Below are positions 20,326-29,147 of a stretch of 64,000 bases of DNA, one piece after another; the stretch's first letter is position 1; every line of letters begins with the position of its first letter. Below the pieces are notes generated by a model. That model was not told where the DNA came from. It did not search any database and saw nothing but the letters and a program-made list of their open reading frames with translations. Origin of the DNA: Phytohabitans rumicis (GTDB taxonomy: Bacteria > Actinomycetota > Actinomycetes > Mycobacteriales > Micromonosporaceae); contig NZ_BLPG01000001.1 in NCBI RefSeq assembly GCF_011764445.1, positions 6,651,001 to 6,715,000 of the forward strand, written 5' to 3'. The translations under genes and the position numbers were made by a program.

Positions 20326-21849
20326 CTAGGGGACTTGGAGGGCTAGGTAGAAGTCGACGCGGGCGTCGAAGTGGGTCAGGTCGCGGCCGGTCAGTGCCTC
20401 GATGCGGCCGATGCGGTAGCGCAGGGTGTTGACGTGGACGTGCAGGCGTTCGGCGCATCGGGTCCACGAGCCGGAGCAGTTCAGGAACTCGGCGAGCGTG
20501 TGGACCAGGTCGGCGTCGTGTGCACGGTCGTACGCGACGAGCGGGCCGAGCAGCCGCTCCCGGAACGCCTCGCGGGTGTCGCTGGGCACCCGCGAGAGGA
20601 GTAGCAGGTGCGACGCCAGCTCCGCCGCGCAGACCACCGCCGTCCGGCCCGCCGCCGACCGGTGCGCGTGCCGGGCCTCCTCGACCGCTCCGGCCAGCGC
20701 GGCCACTCCGGCGGCCGGCGCGCTGACCCCGACCGACAGCCGCCCGGCGCCGAGCCCGGGGCCGAGCGCGGCCACCGCGGACCGCAGCGCCGCGGGCACG
20801 TCCAGGTCCGGCGGCGCCGCGAGCACCCCCAGCGCTCTGCCGTCGCCGAGCGCGGTCACGGCCACCTGCGGCGCGAGTGGCCGCAGGGCCTCTTCGAGTA
20901 CGGCCACGGTCAGGTCGGGCGGGGTGCGCAGCCCGCTCAGCTCAGCCACCACCGCCACGAAGGTCGACTCCGGCGGCAGCCCGCACGAGAGCACCCCGGC
21001 TCGCAGGTCGGCGGCGCCGGCGCCGGTGGTCAGCAGCCGGCCCAGCCCGTCGGCGAGCCGGCGCTCGACGCGTACCACCTCGTCGAGTTGGGCGCGCTCG
21101 AGCGCGACCAGGCTGACCAGCTCGTCGGCCCCGTCCGGCAACCCGGACGGCGTCGCCGGCTCGGATGGGAACGCCACGAACCACGACGCCAGCCGGTGCT
21201 CGGGCCGGCCGGGCACGCCGACCAGGGCGTACCGGTGGGCGTCCACGGTCACCGTCGCCGGCAGCCGGCCGGCGGCCAGGAACGCCCGCGCCAGCTCCGC
21301 GCCGGGCGGCGCGGCGTCCGTGCCGGCGATCTCCCGCCCGGTCGGCGCGTACACCCAGCAGGCCAGGCCCAGGTCTCCCGCCACGGGCGGGAGCAAATCG
21401 GCCAAACGCGCGCCGGCGGCCATCGCCGCCACCAGTCCACGTTGCCGACCGAGTACGGTGGCCAGCCCGCTGGCCCGCTGCGCCCACAGCGACGGGTTGA
21501 CCGCGTCGACGATCTCCCGGAACGACACCTCGACCGGCACCTCGAAGAGCGGGATGCCGTGCCGCTCGCACGCCTCGATCAGGTCGGCGGGGACCGAGCC
21601 GAAGACCGCGTCGCCGGCCCCGATCGCGGTGACGTCGCCGGCGGCGCAGGCGGCCACGAACGTCTCGGAGTCGGCCGGGCCGCGCCGCCACATCAGGCCG
21701 GTCAGCACGATCTCCGCCCCGGCCAGGTAGCGGCTCGGGTCGGGCAGGTCCGTGACGTACACCCGGTTGACCGGGCGCTCCCGCCCTTCCGGGCCGGTGA
21801 GCAGGGTGAGCTTGAATCGGTGCTGGTCAAGCAGCTCCCGCAGCAGCAT
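20326..21849 (-). CDS. pucR: PucR-family transcriptional regulator of purine catabolism
   Basis: 507 residues. The N-terminal PucR domain (about 1-125: MLLRELLDQHRFKLTLLTG, VYVTDLPDPSRYLAGAEIVL, HGIPLFEVPVEVSFREIVDAV) is followed by a GGDEF-like/CdaR middle region and the C-terminal HTH_30 (CAERLHVHVNTLRYRIGRIE). The ATG at 21849 has a strong GGGAGGTG ribosome binding site. PucR activates the purine degradation genes in Bacillus, and the gene is divergent from the uraD-xdh operon here, so it is the likely regulator. The 115-bp divergent region has direct repeats (CCTACGAAAACCCTACGG) that could be its binding site, although they do not match the Bacillus PucR box. Confidence 0.92.
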   Translation of the reverse strand: MLLRELLDQHRFKLTLLTGPEGRERPVNRVYVTDLPDPSRYLAGAEIVLTGLMWRRGPADSETFVAACAAGDVTAIGAGDAVFGSVPADLIEACERHGIPLFEVPVEVSFREIVDAVNPSLWAQRASGLATVLGRQRGLVAAMAAGARLADLLPPVAGDLGLACWVYAPTGREIAGTDAAPPGAELARAFLAAGRLPATVTVDAHRYALVGVPGRPEHRLASWFVAFPSEPATPSGLPDGADELVSLVALERAQLDEVVRVERRLADGLGRLLTTGAGAADLRAGVLSCGLPPESTFVAVVAELSGLRTPPDLTVAVLEEALRPLAPQVAVTALGDGRALGVLAAPPDLDVPAALRSAVAALGPGLGAGRLSVGVSAPAAGVAALAGAVEEARHAHRSAAGRTAVVCAAELASHLLLLSRVPSDTREAFRERLLGPLVAYDRAHDADLVHTLAEFLNCSGSWTRCAERLHVHVNTLRYRIGRIEALTGRDLTHFDARVDFYLALQVP

Positions 21850-21879
21850 GTGCGCACCTCCCGCCGACGTTTGGAGGAA

Positions 21880-21897
21880 CCTACGAAAACCCTACGG
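21880..21897. promoter_or_regulatory. Direct repeat in pucR-uraD divergent promoter region
   Basis: CCTACGAAAACCCTACGG contains two CCTACG half-sites about 11 bp apart in the pucR/uraD intergenic region. A regulator binding site is plausible from position only. Confidence 0.3.
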
Positions 21898-21964
21898 CCC
21901 GCGTGTTTCGGTTTCGGTGTCAATACCGGTTCATGGCCGGTCGTCCTACTGGTGTACTGGCCGA

Positions 21965-22459
21965 ATGACGGGGAGCCTCGCCGAGTTCAACGCTCTCCCG
22001 CCTGCCGAGGCCGAGCGGGAGTTGCTCGCGTGCTGCGCCGCCCCCGCCTGGGCACGGGCGGTCGCGGCGGGCCGGCCGTACCCGGACAGGATGGCGCTGC
22101 GCGCGGCGGGTGATGTCGCGGCACAGGGGCTGGCCTGGGCGGATGTCGCGCTGGCCCTGTCCGCGCACCCGCGGATCGGCGAGCGCGTCGCGGGCGGCGG
22201 CCGGGAGGCGGCCTGGTCGCGCCGGGAGCAGGCGGGCGCCGCCGACTCGCCGGTGGCGGTCGCGCTGGCGCAGGTCAACCGGGAGTACGAGGAGCGGTTC
22301 GGCCACGTGTTTTTGATCTTCGCGACCGGGAAGAGCCCGGAGGAGATGCTCGCGGCGGCCCGGGCGCGGCTGGCGCACGACGAGGCGGCCGAGCGGCCCG
22401 TGGTGCGGGAGGAGCTGCGCAAGATCGCGCTGCTCCGGCTGGAGAGGCTCGTCGGGTGA
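21965..22459 (+). CDS. uraD: OHCU decarboxylase
   Basis: 164 residues from ATG 21965 (MTGSLAEFNALPPAEAER). Decarboxylates 2-oxo-4-hydroxy-4-carboxy-5-ureidoimidazoline to S-allantoin, the last step of urate oxidation. Family motifs: LLACCAAPAWARAVAAGRPY, LALSAHPRIGE (catalytic His) and a C-terminal AQVNREYEERFGHVFLIFAT followed by GKSPEEMLAAARARL. First gene of the operon, divergent from pucR; its stop overlaps the next start (GTGA). Length matches the family. Confidence 0.93.
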   Translation: MTGSLAEFNALPPAEAERELLACCAAPAWARAVAAGRPYPDRMALRAAGDVAAQGLAWADVALALSAHPRIGERVAGGGREAAWSRREQAGAADSPVAVALAQVNREYEERFGHVFLIFATGKSPEEMLAAARARLAHDEAAERPVVREELRKIALLRLERLVG

Positions 22460-22782
22460 GCCTGTCCACGCACGTGCTCGACAACGCGACCGGGGAGCCG
22501 GCGCGGGGGGTGCCGGTGCGGCTGGAACGGCGGAGCGGCGACGGCTGGACGCCCGTCGCCGCGGGCCGCACCGACACTGACGGCCGGTTGCGCGACTGGG
22601 TGCCGGACGCCGGGTGGGGCGCCGGGACGTACCGGCTGGTCTTCGACACGGCCGCGCACCTGGGGCCGGACGCGTTCTTCCCGGAGGTCGCGGTGGTCTT
22701 CCAGGTCGCCGACGCCGGCCGGCACTACCACGTGCCGTTGCTGCTGAGCCCGTACGGCTACACCACCTACCGAGGGAGCTGA
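22456..22782 (+). CDS. pucM: 5-hydroxyisourate hydrolase (transthyretin-like)
   Basis: 108 residues. Hydrolyses 5-hydroxyisourate, the uricase product, to OHCU. Starts GTG-SLSTHVLDNATGEPARGVPV with the family His (STHVLD), has RTDTDGRLRDW, FFPEVAVVF and HYHVPLLLSPYGYTTYRGS, ending in the invariant Y-R-G-S. Translationally coupled to uraD by a four-base overlap. Short length and signature leave little doubt. Confidence 0.95.
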   Translation: MSLSTHVLDNATGEPARGVPVRLERRSGDGWTPVAAGRTDTDGRLRDWVPDAGWGAGTYRLVFDTAAHLGPDAFFPEVAVVFQVADAGRHYHVPLLLSPYGYTTYRGS

Positions 22783-22787
22783 CCGAG

Positions 22788-23642
22788 ATGGGGATCGTGC
22801 TGGGCGCCAACCAGTACGGCAAGGCGGAGACCCGGGTCGTGCGGGTGGTCCGCGACGGCCCCCGGCACGAGCTGCGCGACCTGAACGTCAGCGTGGCGCT
22901 CTCCGGCGACCTCGACGCGACGCACCTGACCGGCGACAACGCGGCGGTGCTGCCGACCGACACGCAGAAGAACACGGTGTACGCCTTCGCCAAGCGGTAC
23001 GGCATCGGCGAGCCGGAGGAGTTCGGGCTGCGGCTGGCGCGGCACTTCGTCGCGGCGCAACCCTCGATCCGGTGGGCCCGGGTGACCATCGAGCAGTACG
23101 GCTGGCAGCGCCTCGGGCCGCACTCGTTCCAGCGGGACGGCGGCGCCACGCGTACCTGCGCGGTCACTGTGGACGGTGCCGGCGAAGCGGTGGTGTCCGG
23201 GGTCACCGACCTGGTGCTGCTCAACTCGACCGACTCGGAGTTCTGGGGGTACGCGAAGGACGAGTACACGACGCTCCCGGAGACCAAGGACCGGGTCCTG
23301 GCGACGGCCGTGTCGGCGCGCTGGCTGTTGTCCTCCGTGGACACGGACTGGGCCGCCTCGTACGACGGTGTGCGGGCGGCGCTCGTGGCGGCTTTCGCCC
23401 AGACGTACAGCCTCTCGCTGCAGCAGACCCTGTACGCGATGGGCCGGCGGGTGCTGGAGGAGCGGCCCGAGGTCGCGGAGGTACGTCTTGCCCTGCCCAA
23501 CAAGCACCATCTGCTCGTCGACCTGGCACCGTTCGGGCTGGACAACCCGAACGAGGTGTTCGTCGCCGCCGACCGGCCGTACGGGCTGATCGAAGGCTCA
23601 GTGCTCCGCGAAGGTGCCGCAGCGAACGACGGGGCCTTCTGA
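22788..23642 (+). CDS. Urate oxidase (uricase)
   Basis: 284 residues, cofactor-independent urate oxidase. ATG 22788 is preceded by GAGGGAGC within the end of pucM. Motifs: VLGANQYGKAETRVVRV, LTGDNAAVLPTDTQKNTVYAF (catalytic Thr in the TDTQKNT motif), ARVTIEQYGWQRL, HSFQRDGGATRT, LLNSTDSEFWGYAKDEYTTL (substrate-binding region) and LPNKHHLLVDLAPFGLDNPNEVF. The stop shares its last base with the start of the xanthine dehydrogenase FAD subunit gene. Product, 5-hydroxyisourate, feeds PucM and UraD just upstream. Confidence 0.95.
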   Translation: MGIVLGANQYGKAETRVVRVVRDGPRHELRDLNVSVALSGDLDATHLTGDNAAVLPTDTQKNTVYAFAKRYGIGEPEEFGLRLARHFVAAQPSIRWARVTIEQYGWQRLGPHSFQRDGGATRTCAVTVDGAGEAVVSGVTDLVLLNSTDSEFWGYAKDEYTTLPETKDRVLATAVSARWLLSSVDTDWAASYDGVRAALVAAFAQTYSLSLQQTLYAMGRRVLEERPEVAEVRLALPNKHHLLVDLAPFGLDNPNEVFVAADRPYGLIEGSVLREGAAANDGAF

Positions 23643-24486
23643 TGGACTTCCTACAACCGTCCACATGGGAGGATGCGCTGGCGGCCAAGGCGGCGCACCC
23701 GGACGCGGTGCCGATCGCCGGGGCACCGACGTGATGGTGGAGCTCAACTTCGACAAGCGCCGCCCGCCCGCGCTGCTCGACTTGACCCGGGTCGCCCCGT
23801 TGGCCGACTGGGGCTCCGACGGCGACATGCTGCGGGTCGGGGCGGGCGTGTCGTACCGCCGGATCATCGAGGAAATGGGCGCGGTGCTGCCCGGGCTCGC
23901 GATGGCGTCCCGTACGGTCGGCTCGCCGCAGATCCGCAACCGGGGCACGGTCGGCGGCAACCTGGGCTCGGCCTCCCCGGCCGGCGACGCGCACCCGCCG
24001 CTGCTGGCCGCCGACGCGGTGGTCGAGGTGGCCTCGCTGCGGGGCTTCCGCCGGGTGCCGGTCGGCGAGTTCTTCACCGGCCCGAAGCGCAGCGTGCTGG
24101 CGCCGGACGAGCTGATCGCGGCGTTCCTGGTGCGCCCCGGTGGCGCGCAGCAGTTCGCCAAGATCGGTACGCGGAACGCGATGGTGATCGCGGTGTGCTC
24201 GTTCGCGCTGTCGCTGGATCCGGTGCGCCGTACGGTCGGCACCGGCATCGGCTCGGCGGCCCCGACCCCGGTGCGGGCCGGCGCCGCGGCGGACTTCCTG
24301 GCGGCCGAGCTGCCGTGGGAGTCCCGGGGGCCACTGGAAGAGACAGTCGCCGCCGAGTTCGGCCGGCTGGTCGCCGGGGCCGCGTCTCCGATCGATGACG
24401 TACGCGGAACCGCCGCCTACCGCCGCCACGCGCTGTCCGTACTGGCCCGACGCACCCTCGCGTGGGCCTGGAAGGGGTTGCCATGA
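23642..24486 (+). CDS. Xanthine dehydrogenase FAD-binding subunit (one-base frameshift near start)
   Basis: About 281 residues, the FAD_binding_5/CO_deh_flav_C subunit of a heterotrimeric molybdenum hydroxylase. It starts MDFLQPSTWEDALAAKAAHP and breaks at the G-run 23720-23723; one added G restores IAGGTDVMVELNFDKRRPPA, the conserved FAD-binding GGTD. Then RVGAGVSYRRIIEE, ASRTVGSPQIRNRGTVGGN, SPAGDAHPPLLAADA, and a C-terminal FAKIGTRNAMVIAV. The usual two FAD motifs are intact once repaired. It overlaps the next gene by ATGA at 24483. Confidence 0.9.
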
Positions 24487-24929
24487 GGGTCAACTGCACG
24501 GTCAACGGCGACGCCCGCCAGGCCGACGACGTATGGCCCGGCGAGAGCCTGCTGTACGTGTTGCGCGAGCGGCTCGGCCTGCCCGGCTCGAAGAACGCCT
24601 GCGAGCAAGGGGAGTGCGGCTCCTGCACGGTGTACCTGGACGGCACGCCCGTGTGCGCCTGCCTGGTCGCGGCCGGGCAGGCCGAGGGGCGCGACGTGGT
24701 CACCATCGAAGGGCTCGCCGAGAGCCGGGTGCAGGAGGCGTTCCTGGAGGCCGGCGCCGTCCAGTGTGGATTCTGTACGCCGGGGCTGATCGTCGCCGTA
24801 CACGATCTGCTGGCGCGGGAGGAGAAGCCCAGCGACCCGGACATCCGCGAGGCGCTCGCCGGCAACCTGTGCCGCTGCACGGGGTACGAGAAGATCATGG
24901 ACGCGGTCCGGCTGGCGGCCGCCCGATGA
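24483..24929 (+). CDS. Xanthine dehydrogenase [2Fe-2S] subunit
   Basis: 148 residues. Two iron-sulfur clusters pass electrons from the Mo site to FAD. The N-terminal plant-type [2Fe-2S] domain has KNACEQGECGSCTVYLDG and CACLVA; the C-terminal helical [2Fe-2S] domain has VQCGFCTPGLIVA and NLCRCTGYEKIMDAV. All eight cysteine ligands are visible. The start at ATG 24483 overlaps the FAD-subunit stop, and its own stop overlaps the deaminase start (ATGA 24926), so the set is translationally coupled. Confidence 0.95.
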   Translation: MRVNCTVNGDARQADDVWPGESLLYVLRERLGLPGSKNACEQGECGSCTVYLDGTPVCACLVAAGQAEGRDVVTIEGLAESRVQEAFLEAGAVQCGFCTPGLIVAVHDLLAREEKPSDPDIREALAGNLCRCTGYEKIMDAVRLAAAR

Positions 24930-26260
24930 TCGTCCTGGAGGGGTGCGCGGTCGCGACGGTCGACGCCGCCGGCACCGAGTACGCCGACGGTCACGTGGTG
25001 GTCGACGGCGACCGGATCGTGGCGGTCGGACCGGGCCGGTACGCCGGCGCGGGGCAACGCGTCGACGGGTCCGGCTGCCTCGCCACGCCCGGCCTGGTCA
25101 ACACCCACCACCACCTGTACCAGTGGGCCACCCGGGGCCACGCCCAGCAGGAGAACCTCTTCGGCTGGCTCACCGAGCTCTACCCGATCTGGGCCCGGCT
25201 GGACGAGGAGGTGGTGGCCGCGACCACCGCCGCCGGCCTCGGCTGGCTCGCCCTCTCCGGCTGCACCATGAGCACCGACCACCACTACGTCTACCCGTCC
25301 GGGGCGGGCGACCTGATGGCCGCCCAGGTGGCCGCGGCCGGCGAGATCGGGCTGCGCTTTCACCCGTGCCGCGGCTCGATGGACCTGGGTGTCTCGGCCG
25401 GCGGGCTGCCCCCGGACGAGGTCGTCGAGGACACCGAGGCCGCGCTGGTCGCCACCGAAGAGGCGATCGACCGCTTCCACGACCCGTCGCCCGGGGCGAT
25501 GGTGCGGGTGGCGGTCGCGCCGTGTTCGCCGTTCTCGGTCACCGGCAAGCTGATGAGCGAGGCCGCGGCGCTGGCCCGCCGGCGTGGCGTACGGCTGCAC
25601 ACCCACCTCGCCGAGACCGTGGAGGAAGAGGAGTACTGCCAGCAGACGCACGGCTGCACCCCGGTGGAGTACGCCGACCGGCTCGGCTGGCTCGGCGCCG
25701 ACGTGTGGTTGGCGCACGGCATCCACCTGGACGCGGCGGCGGTGGCCCGCTTCGGCGCGACGGGCACGGGTGTGGCGCACTGCCCGAGTTCCAACGCGCG
25801 GCTGGGCGCGGGCATCGCTCCCGTACCCGATCTGCTGGCCGCCGGCGCGCCCGTCGGCCTCGGTGTGGACGGCGCCGCCTCGCAGGAGGCCGGCCAGCTG
25901 GGGGCGGAGCTGCGCCAGGCCCTGTACGCCGCGCGGCTGCGCGGTGGCCCGGACGCGCTGACCGCCCGGCAGGCGCTGGCGCTCGGCACCGTCGGCGGCG
26001 CCCGGTGCCTGGGCCGCGCCGAGGAGGTGGGATCGTTGGAGGCGGGCAAGCTCGCCGACGTCGCGCTGTGGCGCCTCGACGGGCTCGGCCACGCCGGGAT
26101 CGACGACCCGGTCGCCGCGCTGGTGTTCGGCCCACCGGCCACTGTGGAGCTGCTGCTCGTGGGCGGCCGGGCGGTGGTCGAGCGCGGCGAGCTGCGTACC
26201 GCCGACGAGCGTGACCTGGCCCGGCGTACGGTGCGCGCGCACGAGAGGTTGATCCGATGA
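24926..26260 (+). CDS. 8-oxoguanine/guanine deaminase-type amidohydrolase
   Basis: 444 residues, zinc amidohydrolase. Metal ligands: VNTHHHLYQW, LHTHLAETVEEE, VWLAHGIHLD and GVDGAASQEAG. The CPSSNARLGAGIAPV segment and C-terminal EAGKLADVALWRLDG fit the subgroup of 8-oxoguanine deaminase/hydroxyatrazine-type enzymes often found in bacterial purine clusters. Embedded between the Fe-S and Mo subunit genes with four-base overlaps on both sides, it most likely deaminates guanine or 8-oxoguanine to xanthine or urate, feeding the oxidative pathway. Exact substrate cannot be decided from sequence. Confidence 0.88.
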   Translation: MIVLEGCAVATVDAAGTEYADGHVVVDGDRIVAVGPGRYAGAGQRVDGSGCLATPGLVNTHHHLYQWATRGHAQQENLFGWLTELYPIWARLDEEVVAATTAAGLGWLALSGCTMSTDHHYVYPSGAGDLMAAQVAAAGEIGLRFHPCRGSMDLGVSAGGLPPDEVVEDTEAALVATEEAIDRFHDPSPGAMVRVAVAPCSPFSVTGKLMSEAAALARRRGVRLHTHLAETVEEEEYCQQTHGCTPVEYADRLGWLGADVWLAHGIHLDAAAVARFGATGTGVAHCPSSNARLGAGIAPVPDLLAAGAPVGLGVDGAASQEAGQLGAELRQALYAARLRGGPDALTARQALALGTVGGARCLGRAEEVGSLEAGKLADVALWRLDGLGHAGIDDPVAALVFGPPATVELLLVGGRAVVERGELRTADERDLARRTVRAHERLIR

Positions 26261-28467
26261 CCACAGTGGACATTGGCGTCAGTGCCGGGGTGGGCACGAG
26301 CCCGCGCCGCCCCGACGGCACGCTTAAGGTGAAGGGCGAGTTCGCGTTCTCCTCCGACCTGTGGGCCGACGACATGCTGTGGGGCGCGACGCTGCGCAGC
26401 CCGTACCCGCATGCCCGGATCCGCGGCATCGACCTGACCGCGGCGCTCGCGCTGCCCGGGGTCTTCGCGGTCCTCACCCACGAGGACGTGCCGGGCGCCA
26501 AGCGGTACGGCCTGGAGATCGTCGACCAGCCGGTGCTGGCCATGGACGAGGTGCGCTACGAGGGCGAGCCGGTCGCGATCGTGGCCGCCGACCACCCGGA
26601 GACCGCGCGCCGGGCGGCGGCCCGCATCGTCGTGGACTACGAGCAGCTGCCGCCGGTCACCGACCCGGAGCGGGGCGAGCTGCTGCGGCGGGTACCGGTG
26701 CGGACCGGCGACCCGGCCGCGACCGCCGACGTCGTGGTCGCTGGGGAGTACACGGTGGGCATGCAGGACCAGGCGTTCCTGGGGCCCGAGTCGGGTCTCG
26801 CGGTGCCGGCCGAGGACGGCGGCGTCGACCTCTACATCGCCACCCAGTGGCTGCACGTGGACCAGAAGCAGGTCGCCGGCTGCCTTGCCCTGCCGCCGGA
26901 GAAGGTGCGGCTCAGCCTGGCCGGCGTCGGCGGCGCGTTCGGCGCCCGGGAAGACCTGTCGATGCAGGTGCACGCGAGCATGCTCGCACTGCACACCGGC
27001 AAGCCGGTCAAGATGGTGTACGGCCGGGAGGAGTCCTTCTACGGCCACGTGCACCGGCACCCGGCCACGCTGCGGTACGAGCATGGCGCCACCCGTGACG
27101 GCAAACTCGTGTACGTCAAGGCCCGCATCGTGCTCGACGGCGGCGCGTACGCGTCCAGTTCGACGGCGGTCGCGGCCAACGCGGCGACCCTCGGCATCGG
27201 CCCGTACGAGGTGCCCAATGTGGACATGGACGCCAGCGTGTACTACTCGAACAACCCGCCGTGCGGGGCGATGCGGGGCTTCGGCGCGGTGCAGGCGTGC
27301 TTCGCGTACGAGTCGCAAATGGACAAGCTGGCGCTGGCGTTGGGGCTCGACCCGGTGCAGCTGCGCATCCGCAACGCGATGACGACCGGCTCCCGGATGC
27401 CCACCGGCCAGATCGTGGAGGGGCCGGCACCCGTCGCTCCCCTCTTGGAACGGGTGCGTTCCGTCCCGCCGCCGCCCGCGGGCAGCGGCGACCTCCGTGA
27501 ACTGCCCGGCGGGGTCTCCAACACCACGCACGGCGAGGGCGTCGTGCGCGGCGTCGGGTACGCCATCGGCATCAAGAACGTCGGCTTCTCCGAGGGCTTC
27601 GACGACTTCTCCACCGCCCGGGTCCGGCTGGAGGTGATCGGCGGCGAGGCGGCCGTGCTGGTGCACACCGCCGCCGCCGAGGTGGGCCAGGGCCTGGTCA
27701 CCGTGCAGGCACAGATCGCCCGCACCGAGCTGGGCGTCGAGCGGGTCACCATCGCCACCGCCGACACCACCGTCGGCAGCGCCGGCTCGTCCTCGGCGTC
27801 GCGGCAGACGTACGTGACGGGCGGCGCGGTGCGGGCGGCCTGCCAGGCGGTGCGGGCCACGCTGCTGGCCCGGGTCGGCGGCGCCGGCATCGTGGGCGGC
27901 AAGGTGGTCTCGGCGACCGGGGCGGTGCTCGCCGACGTCCTGGAGGTCATCGGCGACGACCCGGTGGAGGAGACCGTCGAGTGGCGCCACCGCCCGACGT
28001 ACCCGCTCGACCCGGAGACCGGCCAGGGCAACGCGCACGTGCAGTACGCCTTCGCCGCGCACCGGGCCACCGTCGACGTCGACGTCGAGCTGGGCCTGGT
28101 CCGGGTCGTCGAGATCGTGACGGCGCAGGACGTGGGCAAGGCCGTCAACCCGCTCGCCGTCGAGGGCCAGATCCACGGGGGTACGGCCCAAGGGCTGGGC
28201 CTGGCGTTGATGGAGGAGATCCAAGTGGTGGACGGGGTGGTGCGCAACCCGTCGTTCACCGACTACCTGATCCCGACGATCCTCGACATGCCGCCGATGA
28301 AGGTCGACGTCCTGGAGCTGGCCGACCCGCACTCGCCGTACGGCCTGCGCGGGGTGGGGGAGCCGCCGACCATCTCGTCCACGCCCGCGATCGTGGCCGC
28401 CGTACGCGCCGCCACCGGCAAGGCCCTGACCCGCGTCCCCATCCGCCCCGAACACATCGTCGGCTGA
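26257..28467 (+). CDS. Xanthine dehydrogenase molybdenum-binding subunit
   Basis: 736 residues. The large Mo-bis-cofactor subunit that hydroxylates hypoxanthine/xanthine to urate. The N-terminal a/b hammerhead starts near DGTLKVKGEFAFSSDLW and ends in VLTHEDVPGAK; then GMQDQAFLGPESGLAVP, VGGAFGAREDLSMQVHASML, GAMRGFGAVQACFAYE, AEVGQGLVTVQAQIA, SSASRQTYVTGGAV, and the C-terminal GLRGVGEPPTISSTPAIVAAV with the catalytic Glu of GVGEP. Starts in a four-base overlap with the deaminase gene. Last gene of the first purine block. It is slightly shorter than fused eukaryotic equivalents, as expected for a separate subunit. Confidence 0.94.
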   Translation: MTTVDIGVSAGVGTSPRRPDGTLKVKGEFAFSSDLWADDMLWGATLRSPYPHARIRGIDLTAALALPGVFAVLTHEDVPGAKRYGLEIVDQPVLAMDEVRYEGEPVAIVAADHPETARRAAARIVVDYEQLPPVTDPERGELLRRVPVRTGDPAATADVVVAGEYTVGMQDQAFLGPESGLAVPAEDGGVDLYIATQWLHVDQKQVAGCLALPPEKVRLSLAGVGGAFGAREDLSMQVHASMLALHTGKPVKMVYGREESFYGHVHRHPATLRYEHGATRDGKLVYVKARIVLDGGAYASSSTAVAANAATLGIGPYEVPNVDMDASVYYSNNPPCGAMRGFGAVQACFAYESQMDKLALALGLDPVQLRIRNAMTTGSRMPTGQIVEGPAPVAPLLERVRSVPPPPAGSGDLRELPGGVSNTTHGEGVVRGVGYAIGIKNVGFSEGFDDFSTARVRLEVIGGEAAVLVHTAAAEVGQGLVTVQAQIARTELGVERVTIATADTTVGSAGSSSASRQTYVTGGAVRAACQAVRATLLARVGGAGIVGGKVVSATGAVLADVLEVIGDDPVEETVEWRHRPTYPLDPETGQGNAHVQYAFAAHRATVDVDVELGLVRVVEIVTAQDVGKAVNPLAVEGQIHGGTAQGLGLALMEEIQVVDGVVRNPSFTDYLIPTILDMPPMKVDVLELADPHSPYGLRGVGEPPTISSTPAIVAAVRAATGKALTRVPIRPEHIVG

Positions 28468-28497
28468 CAGCGTTCCCCACGGCGAGGGGTGCCGGCC

Positions 28498-28503
28498 TAA
28501 ACT
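28498..28503 (+). promoter_or_regulatory. -10 element of toxin-antitoxin pair (leaderless)
   Basis: TAAACT lies six bases before the ATG at 28510, giving the antitoxin-toxin pair its own promoter separate from the purine operon. Confidence 0.55.
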
Positions 28504-28509
28504 GGTGGA

Positions 28510-28722
28510 ATGACGAGCAAAGAGCAGCTCATAGACCTGGTCGAGCACCTCGACGAGGCCGAGGCGGCCGAGGTGCTGGATCTGCTCGCTTCGCGGTACG
28601 CCCACCGCCCTGGCGAGCGGAAGCTTCCGGCTTTCGTCGGGATGGGTCACAGCGGACAGGGTGACCTTGGCCGCCGGGCGAAGGAGATAGTTCGTAAGGA
28701 GCTGGGCGGTCACGCCGCGTGA
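28510..28722 (+). CDS. Antitoxin-like protein paired with PIN toxin
   Basis: 70 residues, acidic N-terminal helix MTSKEQLIDLVEHLDEAEAAEVLDLL followed by LPAFVGMGHSGQGDLGRRAKEI. The FVGxGxSGxxDL motif is common in small actinobacterial antitoxins encoded just before PIN-domain toxins. Its last bases overlap the toxin start (GTGA), the usual coupling in type II systems. No Shine-Dalgarno sequence; a TAAACT -10 six bases upstream suggests a leaderless mRNA. DNA-binding fold not identified. Confidence 0.75.
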   Translation: MTSKEQLIDLVEHLDEAEAAEVLDLLASRYAHRPGERKLPAFVGMGHSGQGDLGRRAKEIVRKELGGHAA

Positions 28723-29147
28723 CTCGGCCGGTCGTTGTCGTCGACACCGGCCCATTGGTGGCGTTGGCCGACCGTGACGACGCGGATCACGAGCGATGTG
28801 TGAAGTGGCTCCGTTTGTGTACGTCGCGCCTTGTCGTGCCGTCCCCGATCGTCGCGGAGGTCTGCTACCTACTCGGTGGCCGCTGCGGCGCCGACGTGGA
28901 GGCGGCCTTCCTGGAGGCGTTGGCCGCGAGGGAGCCTTTCGAGGTCGTGGCGCCCGGCCCCGCCGATTACCTGCGCATGGCGGAGCTGGTGCGGACCTAC
29001 GCCGACTTTCCGCTCGGCGGATCCGACGCGGCGGTCGTGGCACTCGCCGAGCGGCTGCGCGCCGTCGAGGTCGCCACGCTCGACCGCCGGCACTTCTCCG
29101 TTGTTCGTCCCCGGAACGGCGTCGCCTTCGTGCTCGTGCCCGCCTAG
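28719..29147 (+). CDS. PIN-domain ribonuclease toxin (VapC-like)
   Basis: 142 residues. PIN nucleases cleave RNA, and VapC toxins inhibit translation. Acidic active-site positions are visible: VVVDTGPLVALAD (first Asp), VAEVCYLLG (Glu), LGGSDAAVVALAERL (Asp) and VATLDRRHFSVV (last Asp). GTG start overlaps the antitoxin stop. The 3' end overlaps by four bases the stop of the convergent molybdopterin oxidoreductase gene. The pair splits the purine degradation genes and could be a later insertion, but base composition is like its neighbours. Confidence 0.85.
   Translation: MTRPVVVVDTGPLVALADRDDADHERCVKWLRLCTSRLVVPSPIVAEVCYLLGGRCGADVEAAFLEALAAREPFEVVAPGPADYLRMAELVRTYADFPLGGSDAAVVALAERLRAVEVATLDRRHFSVVRPRNGVAFVLVPA

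Noticed and set aside
19938-20346. ORFs translating the repeats between the ABC exporter and pucR
   Set aside because: They encode only repeated [14 protein letters not shown]-type sequence from the palindromes; same peptides appear at the other repeat copies.
28468-28509. CCCC/GGGG mini-hairpin after the Mo-subunit gene as a terminator
   Set aside because: Four-base stem only, no T-tract; too weak to support.
25360-29043. 1227-codon minus-strand ORF across the xanthine dehydrogenase genes
   Set aside because: Antisense shadow of well-supported genes; composition is repetitive Arg/His/Gly and no domain is seen.
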